From Paraburkholderia phytofirmans OLGA172 (GTDB lineage: Bacteria > Pseudomonadota > Gammaproteobacteria > Burkholderiales > Burkholderiaceae): DNA of 64,000 nt. Both the position numbers and the translations under genes were made by a program. The DNA is taken from assembly GCF_001634365.1 (NCBI RefSeq), contig NZ_CP014578.1, positions 806,001-870,000 of the forward strand. Reading direction: 5' to 3'. Under the pieces are notes generated by a model. The model ran no database searches, had not been told where the DNA came from, and saw only the letters and a list, made by a program, of their open reading frames with translations. Shown one piece after another: positions 61,154 through 64,000 of this stretch; position 1 is the first letter of the stretch; each line of letters begins with the position of its first letter.

Positions 61154-62059
61154 ATGCTCATTCACCCGAATTTCGACCCCGTTGCCATTCATCTGGGGCC
61201 GCTCGCTGTGCGCTGGTATGGACTGATGTACCTCGTTGCGTTCATCGCGGCGATCGTCGTCGGCCGGTTGCGGCTGCGTTTGCCGTATGTCGCCGCGCAA
61301 GGCTGGACCGCTAAAGATATCGACGACATGCTGTTTTACGGCGTGCTCGGAACGATTCTCGGCGGCCGGCTCGGCTATGTGCTGTTCTACAAGGCGAGCT
61401 TTTACTTCGCGCATCCGCTCGACATCTTCAAGGTGTGGGAAGGCGGCATGTCGTTTCACGGCGGCTTCCTCGGCGTGACCTTGGCGATGGTGCTGTTCGC
61501 GTATCAACGCAAACGCTCATGGCTCCAGGTCACCGATTTCGTTGCGCCGATGGTGCCGACCGGGCTCGCGGCAGGACGTCTCGGCAACTTTATCAACGGC
61601 GAGTTGTGGGGGCGTGTGACCGATCCGTCGGCGCCGTGGGCGATGCTGTTTCCAGGCGCCGCGCCGGACGACGCGGGGTGGCTCACCGCGCATCCGCAAC
61701 TGGCCGCGCAATGGCATCTGAACGAAGTGTTCGCGCAATATCACATGCTGCCACGTCATCCGTCGGAGTTGTATGAGATTGCGCTCGAAGGCGTGGCGCT
61801 GTTTTTCGTGCTGTTCTTCTTCTCGCGCAAGCCGAAGCCGATGGGCGCGATTTCCGCGGTGTTTCTGATCGGCTACGGCCTCGCGCGCTTCACGGTGGAA
61901 TTCGCGCGTGAACCGGACGACTTCCTTGGGCTTCTGGCAATGGGCCTCTCGATGGGCCAATGGCTCTCGCTGCCAATGATCCTCGTGGGCATCGGCATGC
62001 TGATTTGGTCCTATCGCCGTGCGCGGCGAGAATCGGCGCAGGCGGTTAGCGCGAACTGA
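61154..62059 (+). CDS. lgt: Prolipoprotein diacylglyceryl transferase
   Basis: The 301-residue membrane protein has seven helices. The Lgt signature '[14 protein letters not shown]' and '[13 protein letters not shown]' are present. It attaches diacylglycerol to the lipobox Cys of lipoproteins such as the DUF3443 proteins above. It converges with the SIMPL gene. Confidence 0.96.
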   Translation: MLIHPNFDPVAIHLGPLAVRWYGLMYLVAFIAAIVVGRLRLRLPYVAAQGWTAKDIDDMLFYGVLGTILGGRLGYVLFYKASFYFAHPLDIFKVWEGGMSFHGGFLGVTLAMVLFAYQRKRSWLQVTDFVAPMVPTGLAAGRLGNFINGELWGRVTDPSAPWAMLFPGAAPDDAGWLTAHPQLAAQWHLNEVFAQYHMLPRHPSELYEIALEGVALFFVLFFFSRKPKPMGAISAVFLIGYGLARFTVEFAREPDDFLGLLAMGLSMGQWLSLPMILVGIGMLIWSYRRARRESAQAVSAN

Positions 62060-62090
62060 GCACTGCGCTTATCGTAGTGATCAGCCAATG

Positions 62091-62126
62091 AAAAAAAGCC
62101 ACAGCATGACGTGGCTTTTTCCTTTT
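62091..62126. terminator. Bidirectional terminator between lgt and the SIMPL gene
   Basis: AAAAAGCCAC (62093-62102) pairs with GTGGCTTTTT (62111-62120), with A/T runs on both sides, so it can end both convergent transcripts. Confidence 0.85.
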
Positions 62127-62152
62127 CAGCGGTATTTCAAGCGGCAATCGTG

Positions 62153-62884
62153 TTACTTCATCTGCACCGAGCCCGACACGTTGACCGTCACGGTCGACGT
62201 TCCGCCTTCGAGCGGTACCGGCGCGGATGCCTTCGCATCGGCGCTCATGGCACGCGCGCTCATCATCATCATTGGGCGAGGCATGACGCCGTTGTGCCCG
62301 ACGTTGACCTCACGAATCGAATAGCCGTTGTAGCCGAATGCCTGCGCCGACGAAGCGGCTTGCTCGCGGAACGACTTGATGGCTTCACCGGTGAGCTTCT
62401 GCTCCGCGGCACGCTGTGCTTCAGGCGATAGTGAGAACTGCACGTTGCCGACCTGCATGATCGATGCCATCTGGCCTGCGAGTTTCGACGCCGCGGCGAA
62501 GTCGTGCGATTCGAGCACAACTTCAGTACGGCCGCGCCATGCGGAAATGCGGCCGTCACGATCGGTGGACGGGTAGATTGAGAAGGAACCGGTACGGGCC
62601 GTTACACCGTTCAGCCCCTTGGCTTTTTGCAGCGCCGCATCGGCGCGCTGATTCAGCGTGGAGGTGAGCGCGGACGGATCGCTCGCTTCTTGCTCGTAGA
62701 ACAGCGTGATATTGACGACGTCTTGCGGCACTTCCGCGCTTGCCTGCGCATTCAGCGACAGTACGCCCGCCGGCTGATACTGCGTGACGCTCTGCGCGCG
62801 GGCCATGGCCGGTGTCAGCGCGAGCGCGGCAGGGGCGGCGCATATGAGAGCGAGCGCGAGTGCACGTGTGGTGTTTTTCGTCAT
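62153..62884 (-). CDS. SIMPL-domain protein
   Basis: The start ATG 62884 (MTKNTTRALALAL) begins a signal peptide ending ARA. The 243-residue protein has 'ASAEVPQDVVNITLFYEQEASDPSALTSTLNQ' and 'GLNGVTARTGSFSIYPSTDRDGRISAWRG', the SIMPL (DUF541) pattern. Related proteins are periplasmic or outer-membrane and linked to oxidative stress; function here is unknown. Confidence 0.88.
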   Translation of the reverse strand: MTKNTTRALALALICAAPAALALTPAMARAQSVTQYQPAGVLSLNAQASAEVPQDVVNITLFYEQEASDPSALTSTLNQRADAALQKAKGLNGVTARTGSFSIYPSTDRDGRISAWRGRTEVVLESHDFAAASKLAGQMASIMQVGNVQFSLSPEAQRAAEQKLTGEAIKSFREQAASSAQAFGYNGYSIREVNVGHNGVMPRPMMMMSARAMSADAKASAPVPLEGGTSTVTVNVSGSVQMK

Positions 62885-63080
62885 GCTTGGACTCCTTGCT
62901 TGAACAGGTTGTGCACGATTGGAGCGAACGCCATGCAATGGCACAACGTTTGCGAGTCCGTTAGGCGCTTGTAACCTGAGCTTGGTTCCCTAATTTCACG
63001 TTCGCTCAAGGTTTGCTTTCATCCGCGCACAGATGTGCGCATGACTCAACCGAGCACGGGTCGCATGTGCGTACGCATCG

Positions 63081-63539
63081 TCAAACAAGACGTTTGGTGA
63101 TGAAGCGCCATTCGGCTTCGGTCACCGGCGTGATCGACAGGCGGTTGCCTCTGGCGAGCACGCGCATGTCCTTCAATTCCTCATGCTCGCGCAGCGCCGC
63201 AAGCGGAATCAACGGAATCTTCTTCTTGAACACCACATCGACGAGTAGCCAGCGCGGCGTTTCCTGCGACGACTTCGGGTCGTAGTAGGGACTCTTCCTG
63301 TCGAACTGAGTCGGATCCGGATAGGCGGTGGACGATACCTCCGCGAGCCCGGCGATGCCCGGCTCAGGGCAACTCGAGTGATAGAACAGCACGCCGTCGC
63401 CGACCTGCATCATGTCGCGCATGAAGTTGCGCGCCTGATAGTTGCGCACACCAGTCCACGGCAATGTGTGCTGCGGTGCCTGAGCGAGATGGTCGATGCT
63501 TGCTTCGTCCGGTTCGGACTTCATTAGCCAGTAGCGCAT
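63081..63539 (-). CDS. EVE-domain protein
   Basis: The start ATG 63539 (MRYWLMKSEPDEAS) is chosen because the longer frame runs into the 6S RNA. The 152-residue protein is a complete EVE domain ('MKSEPDEASIDHLAQ', 'GVRNYQARNFMRDMMQVGDGVLFYHSSC', 'PRWLLVDVVFKKKIPLIPL'). EVE domains bind modified bases in nucleic acids. It lies next to ssrS, a common arrangement in betaproteobacteria. Confidence 0.93.
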   Translation of the reverse strand: MRYWLMKSEPDEASIDHLAQAPQHTLPWTGVRNYQARNFMRDMMQVGDGVLFYHSSCPEPGIAGLAEVSSTAYPDPTQFDRKSPYYDPKSSQETPRWLLVDVVFKKKIPLIPLAALREHEELKDMRVLARGNRLSITPVTEAEWRFITKRLV

Positions 63540-63604
63540 GAATCGAATTGAACGTGAGTGAACGTTACGGGTTTGATGCAGCAAGAAAAATCGAGGCCCA
63601 AAGA

Positions 63605-63639
63605 AAAACGGCACCGAACCGAAGTCCGATGCCGTTTTG
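63605..63639 (-). terminator. ssrS: Terminator after 6S RNA
   Basis: AACGGCATCGGAC and GTTCGGTGCCGTT (minus strand) form a hairpin with one mismatch and a T-run after it. It follows the 3' end of the predicted 6S RNA. Confidence 0.8.
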
Positions 63640-63644
63640 AATAA

Positions 63645-63825
63645 GGTCCCCGCCTTAGCCGCTAGGCCGGCATCCTGAACCGGGGGTTCAGAATTGGTCG
63701 CAGTTAGCAGCACTTCGGGTACATCAGACAGAGTGACGCGCACACCCGTGCTACAAATTTCCACAACCGTGCACATGGCATTGGTTCAAGGAATATATGA
63801 CCTTGGCGAACCAGGCAGGGAAGTC
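63645..63825 (-). ncRNA. ssrS: 6S RNA
   Basis: The minus strand here reads as a 6S RNA of about 181 nt. Its 5' end (CCCTGCCTGGTTCGCC) pairs with its 3' end (AGGCGGGG), and the region near the 3' end has the conserved 'TGAACCCCCGGTTCAGG' hairpin, similar to the 6S RNA of other proteobacteria. It has an unpaired bubble, which binds sigma70-RNA polymerase to mimic an open promoter. The zapA-ssrS order matches E. coli. Exact ends are approximate. Confidence 0.85.
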
Positions 63826-63934
63826 AAACCGATTGAACTCAATCGCTTGCATGAGCCTTCGCTCATGCATTCCGCTTGAATCCGTAGCCGATCTCAGGAC
63901 CGGCCACTTGAAACTGTTCGAGACTGCTGGGTAC

Positions 63935-64000
63935 TTACTGCATGCTGTACTGCTGAATCACAGTACCCAGTTGTTCGTTCATTTGGTGCATTGTACGCCG
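63935..64000 (-). CDS. zapA: Cell division protein ZapA, C-terminal end (cut by window edge)
   Basis: Only the last 21 codons and the stop are visible, as the frame runs off the right edge. The tail 'MHQMNEQLGTVIQQYSMQ' is helical and Gln-rich like the coiled-coil end of ZapA. The call rests mainly on position: zapA lies just upstream of ssrS in E. coli and many betaproteobacteria. Confidence 0.65.
   Translation of the reverse strand, partial: RRTMHQMNEQLGTVIQQYSMQ

Noticed and set aside
63540..63776. Upstream extension of the EVE gene
   Set aside because: It overlaps the 6S RNA and its terminator; the protein from 63539 is a complete EVE domain.

Overview
The window looks like a chromosomal piece of a betaproteobacterium of the Burkholderiaceae, most likely Paraburkholderia. 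Reasons: GC-rich coding with strong third-position GC; the paired families DUF2844/DUF3443; a Kdo hydroxylase between waaC and waaA; the lptG-lptF / pepA-holC divergence; and a zapA - 6S RNA - EVE-domain arrangement. The genus is an inference; no search could be run.

Region 1 (1-16.9 kb) is a surface polysaccharide region. A plus-strand cluster (glycosyltransferase fragment, Wzy-like polymerase, flippase, two GT4 glycosyltransferases, methyltransferase) faces a minus-strand cluster (flippase, GT2, GT4, galE). Between them are a PAP2 phosphatase, a secreted glycoside-hydrolase-like protein with a structured leader, and two long stretches (5862-6805 and 7556-9803) with no convincing gene.

Region 2 (17-22.9 kb) holds phosphomannomutase/phosphoglucomutase, then the inner-core LPS genes waaC, kdoO and waaA, then a Fic protein whose catalytic His is replaced by Gln. 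Region 3 (22.9-35.4 kb, minus strand) is a complete urea module: urea ABC transporter urtABCDE, then ureD, an inserted amino-acid-type binding protein, and ureABC-EFG.

Region 4 (35.8-43 kb) has an omega-amino acid aminotransferase, then a tandem duplication of a two-gene secreted module (DUF2844 + DUF3443 lipoprotein). Both DUF3443 copies carry two D-[TS]-G motifs exactly 218 residues apart plus a pepsin-like hydrophobic-Gly motif, so they look like bacterial pepsin-fold proteins. One copy has a very long Pro-Thr stalk encoded by a hexanucleotide repeat. This is the best candidate for an undescribed system here. A rhodanese, a PCMT-family methyltransferase and a small conserved protein follow.

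Region 5 (43.3-52.3 kb) is assimilatory sulfur metabolism: an orphan binding protein, cysB, then sulfite reductase, DUF934, cysH, cysD, cysN, SUMT (cobA) and the CbiX-type chelatase, which together supply reduced sulfur and siroheme. Region 6 (52.3-57.6 kb) has lptG-lptF diverging from pepA-holC and a Pro/Glu-rich protein. Region 7 (57.6-64 kb) has a cytochrome c, ilvD with a divergent LysR regulator, lgt, a SIMPL-domain protein, an EVE-domain protein, 6S RNA and the 3' end of zapA.
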